From contig JBCCNL010000003.1 of NCBI GenBank assembly GCA_039025855.1, positions 62,001-126,000 of the forward strand: a stretch of 64,000 bases of DNA, read 5' to 3'. Of the stretch, positions 33,007 through 41,469 are shown one piece after another (the first letter of the stretch is position 1; each line of letters begins with the position of its first letter). The notes beneath the pieces are model-generated. The model saw only the letters and a program-made list of their open reading frames with translations, did not search any database and was not told where the DNA came from. The stretch comes from JBCCOW01 sp039025855. Lineage in GTDB: Bacteria > Planctomycetota > Phycisphaerae > Phycisphaerales > Phycisphaeraceae. The position numbers and the translations under genes were made by a program.

Positions 33007-34440
33007 ATGGCACAGCTACCTTTTTCTTCCGAGCCGGCGGGGGTTCCCGACCGCGGCAAGCAGGCCAAGGAGGCTGAGCAGGACAAGCCGATGCCGGTTG
33101 GCGCGCTGGCCCGGCTGGTGAAGCGGGTCGTGGGCGAGCTGCCGAGCAACCTGCGGGTGGTGGGCGAGGTGTCGAACCTCTCGGCACGGCAGCACTGGTT
33201 TTTCCGGCTCAAGGATGACGACGCGGCGATCGACTGCGTGATGTTTGCTTCGGCGGCCCGGAAGGTGGGGTTTGAGGTGGACCACGGCATGGAGGTCGTC
33301 GCGACGGGCCGGCTGGATTTCTATCCGCCGCACGGCAAGCTGCAGATGTATGTCGAGCGGCTGGAGCCGGTGGGTCAGGGGGCGCTCGAACTGCGGTTCC
33401 GGAAGCTGGCGGAGGAGCTGCGGGGTTTGGGGTATTTCGATGTGGAGCGGAAGAAGGCGCTGCCGGCGATGCCCGCATCGGTGGCGGTGGTGACGTCGCG
33501 GTCGGGGGCGGCGTTGCAGGACGTGATCGACACGGCGCGGCGGCGTTGGCCGGGGTGTCGGTTGAAGCTGATTGATGTGCGGGTGCAGGGGGAGGCGGCG
33601 GCTCCGGGGATCGCTGCGGCGTTGCGGCGGCTGTCGGCGGACGGTACACGGCTCGGGATCGAAGCGGTGATCCTGACGCGGGGTGGCGGGAGTCTGGAAG
33701 ACCTGTGGGCGTTCAACGAGCGGGAGGTGGTCGAAGCGGTGACGGCGTGCACGCTGCCGACGGTGGCGGCGATCGGCCACGAGACGGACACGACGCTGGC
33801 GGAGCTGGCGGCGGACGTGCGGTGCGCGACGCCGACGCAGGCGGCGATGACGGTGGTGCCGGACCGGGAAGCGCTGCTGCAGCAGGCGGAGCAGTTGGAG
33901 ACCCGGCTGGGGTTGGCGTTGCGTCGTCGGGCGGAGTCGGCGCGGCAGCGGTTGGAGGCGGTGGTACGGCACGCGTTGTTCAGTCGGCCGGAGCGGCAGG
34001 TCGATCGGGCGGCAGCGCGTTTGGAGGGGTTGAGCGATCGGTTGGAGCGGGCGTTGCCCCGGCGGGTCGTGGGGCCGAGGCGGGAGCTGGAACAGTTGGT
34101 GGCCCGGTTGCGGGCGGTGCCGACGCGAGCGTTGGCACGGGCGGCGGACCGGTTGGATGGGCTGCACCACCTGTTGGAGTTGGTGGGTCCGCGGCAGGTG
34201 CTGGAGCGGGGGTACACGCTGACGACGACGGCGGAGGGGAAGCTGCTGCGGAGCGCAGCGGAGGCGGGTCAAGAGGCGACGCTGGTGAGCCGGTTTGCAG
34301 ACGGGACGGTGACGAGCCGGACGGGGGAGGCGGCGTCGGGGCTGCCGGCGTTGCCGACGGAGACGGAGCGGGTGGTGCGGCGTCCGCGCAAGCGTCGTGG
34401 CGGTCGGAAGGTCGACGATGGCCCAGGGTTGTTTGGTTGA
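33007..34440 (+). CDS. xseA: Exodeoxyribonuclease VII large subunit
   Basis: Catalytic large subunit of the single-strand DNA exonuclease, about 477 residues from ATG 33007. The OB-fold start is LPSNLRVVGEVSNLSARQHW. The catalytic region includes VVTSRSGAALQDVIDTARRR, LTRGGGSLEDLWAFNEREVV and AAIGHETDTTLAELAADVRC. A long coiled-coil Arg-rich segment follows, and a basic C-terminus ends it. The small-subunit gene follows after a 129-bp gap filled by an inverted repeat. Confidence 0.96.
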   Translation: MAQLPFSSEPAGVPDRGKQAKEAEQDKPMPVGALARLVKRVVGELPSNLRVVGEVSNLSARQHWFFRLKDDDAAIDCVMFASAARKVGFEVDHGMEVVATGRLDFYPPHGKLQMYVERLEPVGQGALELRFRKLAEELRGLGYFDVERKKALPAMPASVAVVTSRSGAALQDVIDTARRRWPGCRLKLIDVRVQGEAAAPGIAAALRRLSADGTRLGIEAVILTRGGGSLEDLWAFNEREVVEAVTACTLPTVAAIGHETDTTLAELAADVRCATPTQAAMTVVPDREALLQQAEQLETRLGLALRRRAESARQRLEAVVRHALFSRPERQVDRAAARLEGLSDRLERALPRRVVGPRRELEQLVARLRAVPTRALARAADRLDGLHHLLELVGPRQVLERGYTLTTTAEGKLLRSAAEAGQEATLVSRFADGTVTSRTGEAASGLPALPTETERVVRRPRKRRGGRKVDDGPGLFG

Positions 34441-34445
34441 CTTTT

Positions 34446-34543
34446 TTTAGCCGCAATAAGGCGCAGAAAACGCAAAGGAGTGGGCGTTAATCATTTGGCG
34501 TGGCTTTCAGAATTTGCGTCTTCTGCGTCTCTTTGCGGCTAAA
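34446..34543. repeat. Long inverted repeat separating xseA and xseB
   Basis: Arms TTTAGCCGCAATAAGGCGCA… and …TCTCTTTGCGGCTAAA are complementary over about 31 nt with several mismatches. Internal GCGCAGAAAACGCAAA and TTTGCGTCTTCTGCG parts pair as well. AT-richer than the surroundings. Confidence 0.8.
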
Positions 34544-34557
34544 CAAATCGGAAGCGA

Positions 34558-34563
34558 TAGACT
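34558..34563 (+). promoter_or_regulatory. Putative -10 box for leaderless xseB
   Basis: TAGACT 6 nt before ATG 34570. It would give xseB its own transcript after the inverted repeat. Confidence 0.4.
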
Positions 34564-34569
34564 GCTGCA

Positions 34570-34845
34570 ATGGCTGATACGCAGACGCCGAACGTTGAAG
34601 AGACGCCGCCGAGCTTTGAGGAGGCGGTGGAGGAGTTGGAGTCGATCATCGAGCGGATCGAGTCGGGTGAGGTGGGGCTGGAGCAGGCGATCGAGCAGTA
34701 TGAGTCGGGGTGTGTGTTGGTGAAGCGCTGCCGGGCGATCCTGGATCGGGCGGAGCGGCGGATCGAGGAGTTGACGGCGGAGGGGCCGGACGGGTTGCGT
34801 GCGGTGGGGGTGGACGGTGACGACGGGGCTGACGATGACGGTTAG
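34570..34845 (+). CDS. xseB: Exodeoxyribonuclease VII small subunit
   Basis: 91 residues. The XseB helical hairpin is clear: SFEEAVEELESIIERIESGE and LEQAIEQYESGCVLVKRCRA. Several copies pack on one XseA. The acidic Asp/Gly tail is extra. The stop overlaps the prepilin peptidase start by 11 bp. Confidence 0.95.
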   Translation: MADTQTPNVEETPPSFEEAVEELESIIERIESGEVGLEQAIEQYESGCVLVKRCRAILDRAERRIEELTAEGPDGLRAVGVDGDDGADDDG

Positions 34846-36016
34846 CGTGATCGCGTGGTGGGGCTTTGTGTCCGTGGTGTGTTTCGGGGCGTGCGTGGGG
34901 AGTTTTCTGAACGTGGTGATCCTGCGGATGCCCGAGGGGGTTAGCGTGATCCATCCGCCGTCGCGGGATGCGACGGGGGCGAAGCTGAAGTGGTGGGAGA
35001 ACATCCCGGTGCTGAGCTGGGTTTTGCTGCGGGGCCGATCGCGGTATAGCGGGGAGCGGATCAGTGTGCAGTACCCGCTGATCGAGCTGTTCACGGCGGT
35101 GATGTTCGGCGGGTTTTATGCGGTGTGTTATCTGGTGACGTGGCGGGAGCCGTTCTTAGTGGCCGGGCTGCCGGGGAGTTGGCCGGTGATGGGGGTGACG
35201 CTGATTTTGTTGGCCTGTTTGATTGCCGCGACGGTGATTGATGCGCGGCACTTCATTATCCCGCTGGGGATCCCGTGGACGGCGACGGTGGTGGCGGTGG
35301 TGGTGTTGCCGGTGGCGGCGTGGTTGGGGATGCCTTCGGGGCAACTGCTGGCGGAGGGGGTGATCCCGCGGGGTTGGCAGCCGTTCGTGCCGTTGGGTGA
35401 GCGGGGGGCGTTCGGGGCGGCGGTGGGCGGGACGATCGGGCTGGTGGTCGCGGTGGTGTTGCTTTGGGCGGGGAAGCTGCCGGTGAGTTTTGCGGATGAG
35501 CAGGAGCTGGCGGACCCGTCGGACCCGGACGAGTTTCTGGCGTACCCACATCCGCGGCGGGAGATGGTGAAGGAGTTTTTGTTTCTGGGGTTCCCGCTGG
35601 TGGGGACGGTGCTGGGGCTGGCGGTGGCGGCGGCGGCGTACAACCCGGCGGCGGCGCCGCTCCCGGACGGGGTGCGGGTGCTGAGCGGGGTGGTGTGCGG
35701 ATACCTGGTGGGGTGTGGGCTGATCTGGGTGACGCGGATTCTGGGGACGCTGGGGTTCGGAAAGGAGGCGATGGGGTTGGGAGACGTGCACCTGCTGGGG
35801 GCGATCGGGGCGGTCGTGGGGGTGTACGACGTGGTGGTGGTGTTCTTTCTGGCGCCGTTCTTTGGGATTCTGGCGGCGGCGGTGATGTGGGTTCTGTCGG
35901 CGTTGAAGCCGGGCGGGGTGCGTGCGATTCCGTATGGGCCGTACTTGGCGGGGGCGGCGGTGTTGATGGTGTTTCTGGGCCGGGCGCGGGTGGATGTATT
36001 TGGTATTCTGCCGTGA
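34835..36016 (+). CDS. Prepilin peptidase (type IV leader peptidase, A24 family)
   Basis: Inner-membrane aspartic protease that cuts and methylates type IV pilin or type II pseudopilin leaders. About 393 residues from ATG 34835. The N-terminal methylase-like domain (FGACVGSFLNVVILRMPEG, IPVLSWVLLRGRSRYSGERI) lacks the usual zinc CxxC pairs. The catalytic Asp are in AATVIDARHFIIPLGI and the GxGD motif MGLGDVHLLGAIGA. An extra loop at residues about 205-260 is hydrophilic (DPSDPDEFLAYPHPRREM). A probable substrate pseudopilin is encoded at 38710. Confidence 0.93.
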   Translation: MTVSVIAWWGFVSVVCFGACVGSFLNVVILRMPEGVSVIHPPSRDATGAKLKWWENIPVLSWVLLRGRSRYSGERISVQYPLIELFTAVMFGGFYAVCYLVTWREPFLVAGLPGSWPVMGVTLILLACLIAATVIDARHFIIPLGIPWTATVVAVVVLPVAAWLGMPSGQLLAEGVIPRGWQPFVPLGERGAFGAAVGGTIGLVVAVVLLWAGKLPVSFADEQELADPSDPDEFLAYPHPRREMVKEFLFLGFPLVGTVLGLAVAAAAYNPAAAPLPDGVRVLSGVVCGYLVGCGLIWVTRILGTLGFGKEAMGLGDVHLLGAIGAVVGVYDVVVVFFLAPFFGILAAAVMWVLSALKPGGVRAIPYGPYLAGAAVLMVFLGRARVDVFGILP

Positions 36017-36084
36017 CGTGAATGGAGTCCATCGCCCGCTCGGGATTGGCCGAGGACGGGCTTGACGCGAAAGGAACACGCACC

Positions 36085-36771
36085 ATGATCAGGGCCCTGA
36101 CTGCCTCTCCCTCCCGTTTTGTTGGTTCGATGCTCGGCGTCGCCTGCCTGACCCTTGCGGGGGTGGGCTGCACTGATAGCCGGCTGATGCAGGAGCGGGC
36201 GGCATACCACGCGGAGAACACGGAGTTGCAGGCGGAGCTGCAGCGGGCTTATGCGGCACGTGACGCGATGGCGGTGGAGGTGCGGACGCTGCAGGCGGAG
36301 AACGCGAACCTGCGTGCGTTGGGGAACAGCCAGCCAACGCCGGTGCCAGTCGCGCCGGACGCCGGTGCGAACCAGTTTGCGGGGATCCCGGGGATTGAGA
36401 TCGTGCCGGGCAGCGGCGGTGAGGTGACGGTGCGGGTGCCGGGCGACGTGCTGTTTGCGGCGGGGAAAGTGGACCTCAAGAGCGGTTCGAAGAAGACGCT
36501 GGGGCAGATCGCGAGTGTGCTGAAGTCGGACTACGCGGGGAGCACGATCCGGGTCGAGGGGTACACCGACAGCGACCCGATCCGCAAGAGCAAGTGGAAG
36601 GACAACCTGCAGCTGTCGATGGAGCGGGCGGCGGCGGTGCACCGGTTCCTGGTGGAGCAGGGCGTGCCGGAGGACGACCTGTACTCGGCGGGGTTCGGGC
36701 CGGCCAAGCCGCAGGCGACGAAGGCGAAGTCGCGTCGGGTGGAGATCGTGGTTGTGCAGTCCGGCGGCTGA
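36085..36771 (+). CDS. OmpA-family peptidoglycan-binding lipoprotein
   Basis: 228 residues from ATG 36085 (AAGGAA upstream). The lipobox is LAGVGC. A short coiled coil follows (AAYHAENTELQAELQRAYAA), then a Pro-rich linker and the OmpA C-terminal domain: TIRVEGYTDSDPIRKSKWKD, NLQLSMERAAAVHRFLVEQG, KAKSRRVEIVV. It should tether the outer membrane to peptidoglycan. Confidence 0.92.
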   Translation: MIRALTASPSRFVGSMLGVACLTLAGVGCTDSRLMQERAAYHAENTELQAELQRAYAARDAMAVEVRTLQAENANLRALGNSQPTPVPVAPDAGANQFAGIPGIEIVPGSGGEVTVRVPGDVLFAAGKVDLKSGSKKTLGQIASVLKSDYAGSTIRVEGYTDSDPIRKSKWKDNLQLSMERAAAVHRFLVEQGVPEDDLYSAGFGPAKPQATKAKSRRVEIVVVQSGG

Positions 36772-36840
36772 GTTGAGTGCCGAGCGTTTGCAAATCCCCA
36801 CAAGGCACGATCGGCCCGCGACGCGTTGAGGCTGTGGCTG

Positions 36841-36846
36841 TAGGCT
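36841..36846 (+). promoter_or_regulatory. Putative -10 box for leaderless hisH
   Basis: TAGGCT 7 nt before ATG 36854. Confidence 0.35.
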
Positions 36847-36853
36847 CTGGGCC

Positions 36854-37510
36854 ATGACGCCGATCGCGATACTGAATTACGGGCTGGGCAATCTGCGTTC
36901 GGTGCAGAAGGCGTTCGAGCACGTGGGCGCGGAGGCGGTGCTGGTGGAGGACCCCGGCGAGGTCATGTCGTTCGGCAAGGTGCTGCTTCCGGGGGTGGGC
37001 AACTTTGCCGATGGGATGCAGCGGCTGGAGGCGACGGGGTTTGGCGATGCGCTGCGTCGATACGCGGAGACGGGTCGGCCGCTCATGGGCATCTGCATGG
37101 GACTGCAGTTCTTCTTCGACAGTTCGGAGGAGGTGCCGGCGGGCGGCGGCGGTGTCGTTCCGGGTCTGGGGCTGATCCCCGGTCGGGTGGTGCGGTTCCG
37201 GGAGGAGCGGGGTGTGGGCGAGCCACGGCTGACGGTGCCGCATATGGGCTGGAACACGCTGGCATTTCCCGGGGATGGCGGCGTTGATCCGGTGTTTGTG
37301 GGGCTGCCGGATTCGCCGTCGGTGTACTTCGTGCACAGCTACTACGCGGTGCCGGATGACCCGTCGCACACCGCGGCGATGGCGACGCACGGGGAGCCGT
37401 TCGCGGCGGCGGTCCGCAAAGATCACCTGTTCGCCACGCAGTTCCACCCCGAGAAGTCGCAGCGGGTGGGTCTGAAGATGCTGAAGAACTTCGTGGAATT
37501 GGACGGCTGA
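36854..37510 (+). CDS. hisH: Imidazole glycerol phosphate synthase glutaminase subunit
   Basis: Class I glutamine amidotransferase that feeds ammonia to HisF in histidine synthesis. 218 residues. The nucleophile Cys is in LMGICMGLQFFF, and the His-Glu pair in QFHPEKSQ. The oxyanion strand is LLPGVGNFADGM. hisF is not adjacent, and hisA is 13 kb upstream, so the his pathway is scattered. Confidence 0.96.
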   Translation: MTPIAILNYGLGNLRSVQKAFEHVGAEAVLVEDPGEVMSFGKVLLPGVGNFADGMQRLEATGFGDALRRYAETGRPLMGICMGLQFFFDSSEEVPAGGGGVVPGLGLIPGRVVRFREERGVGEPRLTVPHMGWNTLAFPGDGGVDPVFVGLPDSPSVYFVHSYYAVPDDPSHTAAMATHGEPFAAAVRKDHLFATQFHPEKSQRVGLKMLKNFVELDG

Positions 37511-37520
37511 CGCGGCGTGC

Positions 37521-37526
37521 TAGTCT
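37521..37526 (+). promoter_or_regulatory. Putative extended -10 box for the PANK4-like gene
   Basis: TGC-TAGTCT, 7 nt before ATG 37534. Confidence 0.4.
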
Positions 37527-37533
37527 CCCTGAC

Positions 37534-38640
37534 ATGACCGCCCTTTCACCTGCAGCTCATGATGATTCCGCGGCGTTCCCGCTGCTCGCCGAGCCCGCGG
37601 CGTATCGGCCGTGCCCGCTGGACCTGTCGCGTGACCCGGAGCGTCACCGGTATTGGATGGAGCTGTTCCGGGGCCACTTCCCGAAGCTGCTGCTGGAAGC
37701 GGAACGGGAGGCGGCGGACCGCGGGGTGGATGCCCGCGACGCGATCGAGCAGGCCCGCGGCGGCTTCTTCGGATATCTCGATGGACTGGCGTCTGGGGCG
37801 GGACTGGGCGAGCCCCTGACGATCCTGGATATCTGCCATGCCCGGGAGCACGCGCTGCGGGCGGCGGGGATCGCGGACCCGTATCGGCTGGCGAAGCAGG
37901 CGGAGAACGAGCGGGCGATCGGGCGGCTGCCCGGCGTGCTGTCGGCCTTGGACGCGCTGCCGGGCAGCGAGCGGGCGTTGGCGGTGTTGCAGGGCGTGTT
38001 TGCGGGGAACATCTACGACCTGGGTGCGACCAAAACGATCGACATGTTCACGGATGAGCGGGTCGACTTCGACGCGGTGCGGGCCCGGCTCAAGCCTCGG
38101 CCGTGGTTCATCGACGACGCCGACGCCTCGCTCGACCGGGTCGCCGCAGCGGGGCAACCCCCCTACCGCTGTGCTTGCCTGTTCGTGGACAACGCCGGGC
38201 CGGACATCACGCTGGGGATGCTGCCGCTGGCACGGTTCCTTCTGCAGCAGGGGACTGATGTGATCCTGACTGCGAACACCGAACCGTCGCTCAACGATGT
38301 GACGCACGACGAGCTAACGGCATTGGTCGAGACTGTTTCGGGGCTTGATCCGGTGCTGGCTGAGGCACGGGCGAGCGGTCGGCTGACGCTCGTTGCGTCG
38401 GGCAACTGGGCGCCGCTGATCGATCTGTCGCGGGTCAGCCCGGCCCTGGCGCAAGCGGTCGTCGAGCGGGGCGTCGATCTGGTCGTGTTGGAGGGCATGG
38501 GGCGGGCGCTGGAGTCGAACTTCGATGCGGAGCTTCGCTGCGACTGCCTCAAGCTGGCGATGATCAAAGACCTGGGCGTGGCCGATGCGTTGGGCGGGGC
38601 GGAGCTGTTCGACCTGGTTTGCCGGTTCGAGCCGGCCTAA
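37534..38640 (+). CDS. DUF89 damage-control phosphatase, PANK4-like
   Basis: 368 residues forming a stand-alone DUF89 (ARMT1-type) domain. FVDNAGPDITLGMLPLARFL supplies the metal Asp-Asn pair, ILTANTEPSLNDVTHDEL the next Asp, and VVLEGMGRALESNFDAELRC is characteristic of the phosphatase domain of eukaryotic PANK4, which hydrolyses phosphopantetheine derivatives. The same activity is inferred here. The coaD gene 9 kb upstream uses that metabolite. Confidence 0.85.
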   Translation: MTALSPAAHDDSAAFPLLAEPAAYRPCPLDLSRDPERHRYWMELFRGHFPKLLLEAEREAADRGVDARDAIEQARGGFFGYLDGLASGAGLGEPLTILDICHAREHALRAAGIADPYRLAKQAENERAIGRLPGVLSALDALPGSERALAVLQGVFAGNIYDLGATKTIDMFTDERVDFDAVRARLKPRPWFIDDADASLDRVAAAGQPPYRCACLFVDNAGPDITLGMLPLARFLLQQGTDVILTANTEPSLNDVTHDELTALVETVSGLDPVLAEARASGRLTLVASGNWAPLIDLSRVSPALAQAVVERGVDLVVLEGMGRALESNFDAELRCDCLKLAMIKDLGVADALGGAELFDLVCRFEPA

Positions 38641-38709
38641 CGTCGGGGTGTGAGGCAAACATACTCCGCTGCAATACGGCGACGCGATGGGCGTTGTGCT
38701 GACCTGAGC

Positions 38710-39318
38710 ATGAAACCACGCGCATTCACCCTCATCGAACTCCTGGTGGTCATCTCGATCGTGGCCCTGCTGATCGGGATCCTGCTGCCGGTGCTCTCGG
38801 CCGCTCGCACCCGGGCCCAGGCTGCGGGTTGCCTGTCGAACCTCCGCCAGGTCGGGATCGCCTTCGGTGCGTACCGCGAAGAGTTCGACGACCAGTACCC
38901 CCGAGCCCGGTATATGCCGGACCCTTTCGTGAGCAGCTTCGCGACCGACCCGATCATCCCCGAAGCCCTCGACGTTTACATCGCGACGCGGAACGACGAC
39001 GAGGCCCGCGTTTACGCATGCCCGGCCGACACATGGGTGTCCCCGATCACCGAGCCGATCCCGCTGAGCTATACGTACACGAGCGGGCTGGGTGGCCGAA
39101 ACCTCGCGGAGACATTCTTCGTGCGTCGGCTGCAGTTCAGCGAGTCGGACCTCCCGGTGTTCCGTGATTTTGATGGGTCGACCACGCCGTTCGTGCTCAA
39201 CGACGGGACCGACCTTGACGTGCCGTTCTTCCATCTGTCGCGTCATATCCTGTACGCCGACGGCTCGGTCCGGGCCGGGGACGTGGGCGATCGGCAGGAC
39301 CAGGGCGACTCGGAGTAG
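38710..39318 (+). CDS. Type II secretion/pilin-like pseudopilin
   Basis: 202 residues from ATG 38710. It begins MKPRAFTLIELLVVISIVAL, the class III leader cleaved by prepilin peptidase before Phe, then a membrane helix. The remainder resembles planctomycete H-X9-DG pseudopilins (AGCLSNLRQVGIAFGAYREE near the start, HILYADGSVRAGD near the end). Confidence 0.9.
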   Translation: MKPRAFTLIELLVVISIVALLIGILLPVLSAARTRAQAAGCLSNLRQVGIAFGAYREEFDDQYPRARYMPDPFVSSFATDPIIPEALDVYIATRNDDEARVYACPADTWVSPITEPIPLSYTYTSGLGGRNLAETFFVRRLQFSESDLPVFRDFDGSTTPFVLNDGTDLDVPFFHLSRHILYADGSVRAGDVGDRQDQGDSE

Positions 39319-39372
39319 TCACCGCTTTCGTTCGCGACCGCCTTTTCAGCCTCCTTTAACAGGAGCCCTTGC

Positions 39373-40002
39373 ATGAACCCGTTGATCCGTAAACGCATCC
39401 TCGCCGGCGGCCTGATCGCACTTGCCGTGGCGAGTCTCACTGGGGCCGGCTACTACTTTTGGATGGTGAGCCCGCCGCCCATGCCCGACACGATCGAAGA
39501 GGCCCGGGCGGTGATGGTGTCCGATCGGTACGCCCGGCTGCCCGAGGAGCGTAAGCGGGCCTACCAGGAGCGGTTCGTGCAGATCGTGCGTGAGCTGCCC
39601 GAGCAGGAGCGGGACCAGGTGTTTGCACAGATGCGTGAGGACCCGGAGTTCCGTGACGCCGCGCGTGAGGCGCGTCGGGCCGAGATGATCGCTCGGATCC
39701 GGGAGTGGTGGGAGGCCCCGGTCGATCAGCGTGACGCCATCATGGATCGGCAGCTGGCGGAGCAGGCCGGGCGCCGCGGCGGGCGACCCGGCGGGGGTGG
39801 GGGCGGTGGGGGTGGGGGAGATCGGCCACAGCGGCCCGACGACACGCGGACCGACGAACAGCGTGAGGCCGACCGGGCCGAGCGGCGCAACCGGCTCCGC
39901 GAGCGGATCGAGGACAGCTTCAGCAACGGGAACCCGCAGGAACAGGCGATGATGGGGGAGTACTTCCGCTCCCGGCGAGAACGGTCTGCCAACCGCAACT
40001 GA
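39373..40002 (+). CDS. Membrane-anchored charged hypothetical protein
   Basis: 209 residues. The start is preceded by AGGAG. One N-terminal span (ILAGGLIALAVASLTGAGYY), then a very charged helical region (ARLPEERKRAYQERFVQIVR) with repeated Glu/Arg heptads, a run of about ten Gly, and a second charged segment. No family recognised; it lies 54 bp after the pseudopilin and may belong with it. Confidence 0.65.
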   Translation: MNPLIRKRILAGGLIALAVASLTGAGYYFWMVSPPPMPDTIEEARAVMVSDRYARLPEERKRAYQERFVQIVRELPEQERDQVFAQMREDPEFRDAAREARRAEMIARIREWWEAPVDQRDAIMDRQLAEQAGRRGGRPGGGGGGGGGGDRPQRPDDTRTDEQREADRAERRNRLRERIEDSFSNGNPQEQAMMGEYFRSRRERSANRN

Positions 40003-40005
40003 GGG

Positions 40006-40968
40006 TCAGGCGTCCGCTTCGGCGGAACACTCCCGCTCGATCAGCCCGAGCAGCGCCGTCCGCAGCCCCCGCGTCACCGGGCCCGCCTTCCCGTCCCCGA
40101 TCACCTTCTGCTCCATCCGGCTCACTGGCAGCACACCCCACCCCGAGTTGGTCAGCATGACCTCGTCGGCGTCGAGCACTTCGTCGACGCTCACGAGCTT
40201 CTTGGTCACGGTCAACCCCGCGGTCTCGGCCAGCTCCAGCACGGCCGCCCGCGTCACGCCCGGTCGCACCGGGGCCGGCAACGCGTCCGATTCCGTCTCC
40301 CCCCGGGCCAACGGCGTCACCAGCTGCCCGTCCTTCACGAGGATCACGTTGCTGATCGCCCCGCAGGTCACGTGGTTCGTGACCGACAGCCAGAGGGCCT
40401 CGCCGGCCTCCATAGCGGCCGCCTGCCGAAGCGACCGCAGCCGGCCCCAATACGCCAGCGTCTTGTGACCCGCCAGGTCGTCGAACGGGTTGGCCGACTG
40501 CTTGTAGAACAGGGCCGTGATGCCGTCGTCGAAGTACGCCGGGTCGTACGCCACCGCGGGCTCGGGCACGATGCACACCGTCTGCCCCACCCGCCTGTCG
40601 CCTGATTCGCCACGCTTCTCGCGCAGCATCGACACCGCACCCGGCGTGACCGTCACCCGAATTCTGGCCCGCTCCAAACCCGCCAGCCCGTTGTGAGTGA
40701 TGGTCGCCCGCACCGCCTCCGCCAACGGCTCCACCGACATCTCTCGAGCGAGTCCGAGCTGCACCGCCGACGCGGCCATCAGCTCCAGGTGTTCCCGCAG
40801 CCGGAACGCCACGCCGCCGTAGACCGAGACCGTGGCGAAGACCCCGACCGCGTGCTGGAACCCGGCGTCGAACACCGACACGGTCGCCCGCTCCGGGGCC
40901 ACGAACGCCCCGTTGAGAAAGACCTCCCAGCGGGGTTCTGCGGCGGTCTCTGTATTGACATCGGCCAT
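40006..40968 (-). CDS. Class IV PLP-dependent aminotransferase
   Basis: Fold type IV enzyme of the branched-chain aminotransferase / aminodeoxychorismate lyase / D-amino-acid transaminase group. About 320 residues from ATG 40968. The PLP lysine is in AGHKTLAYWGRLRSLRQA. Other landmarks are DAGFQHAVGVFATV, SVTNHVTCGAISNVILVKDG and the VMLTNSGWGVLPV cofactor-phosphate loop. Substrate cannot be chosen from sequence alone; ilvD at 46 kb makes branched-chain synthesis possible. Third positions are G-rich here, the opposite of other minus-strand genes. Confidence 0.88.
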   Translation of the reverse strand: MADVNTETAAEPRWEVFLNGAFVAPERATVSVFDAGFQHAVGVFATVSVYGGVAFRLREHLELMAASAVQLGLAREMSVEPLAEAVRATITHNGLAGLERARIRVTVTPGAVSMLREKRGESGDRRVGQTVCIVPEPAVAYDPAYFDDGITALFYKQSANPFDDLAGHKTLAYWGRLRSLRQAAAMEAGEALWLSVTNHVTCGAISNVILVKDGQLVTPLARGETESDALPAPVRPGVTRAAVLELAETAGLTVTKKLVSVDEVLDADEVMLTNSGWGVLPVSRMEQKVIGDGKAGPVTRGLRTALLGLIERECSAEADA

Positions 40969-40975
40969 GGGTCGG

Positions 40976-40981
40976 AGCATA
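40976..40981 (-). promoter_or_regulatory. Putative -10 box for the class IV aminotransferase
   Basis: TATGCT on the minus strand, 7 nt before ATG 40968. Confidence 0.4.
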
Positions 40982-41050
40982 CTACTCGGCTCGACCTACC
41001 GTACCGACCCCACCCGAACCCGACCGAACACCCCCGACCCCCCTCTTCCC

Positions 41051-41383
41051 ATGGCCGCCACGCTCACCGATATCGCTCCCGGCACCGACGTCAAGGTCAC
41101 CATCACCAAGACCCCGACCAACGCCGCCGCTGAGAAGACGCTCCTCCGCATCCTCCACAAGGACCCCGCGGTCGCCGCAGAGCAGAAGCGCCTCCAGAAG
41201 TCCCGCCGCAAGAACGAGAAACTCACTGTCCGCGGCGGCCGGCTCCGCGTCTGGGAACACCGGCAGGTCAAGATCGCTTCGGCCTCCGCGACGGCCGGCA
41301 CCACCGGGACCCTCAAGGCCACGGTCGACGTCCTCCGCGACCTGGCCAGCGTCGCCCGGTTCGTCGATGTCACCCCGGCCTGA
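41051..41383 (+). CDS. Small basic hypothetical protein
   Basis: 110 residues from ATG 41051; the open frame upstream overlaps the divergent aminotransferase and its promoter. Lys/Arg-rich centre (AEQKRLQKSRRKNEKLTVRG, GRLRVWEHRQVKIASASA) suggests nucleic-acid or ribosome association, but no family is recognised. C-ending codons dominate. Confidence 0.65.
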   Translation: MAATLTDIAPGTDVKVTITKTPTNAAAEKTLLRILHKDPAVAAEQKRLQKSRRKNEKLTVRGGRLRVWEHRQVKIASASATAGTTGTLKATVDVLRDLASVARFVDVTPA

Positions 41384-41455
41384 GCCACCCCACAAACCTA
41401 CAAGTCGGCCGGTCTTCTCCGGACACCGAGGCCTCGCCCCGCGGCAGGTTTGCGC

Positions 41456-41461
41456 TATACT
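41456..41461 (+). promoter_or_regulatory. Putative -10 box for leaderless lipA
   Basis: TATACT 8 nt before ATG 41470. Confidence 0.5.
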
Positions 41462-41469
41462 TTGATCTC

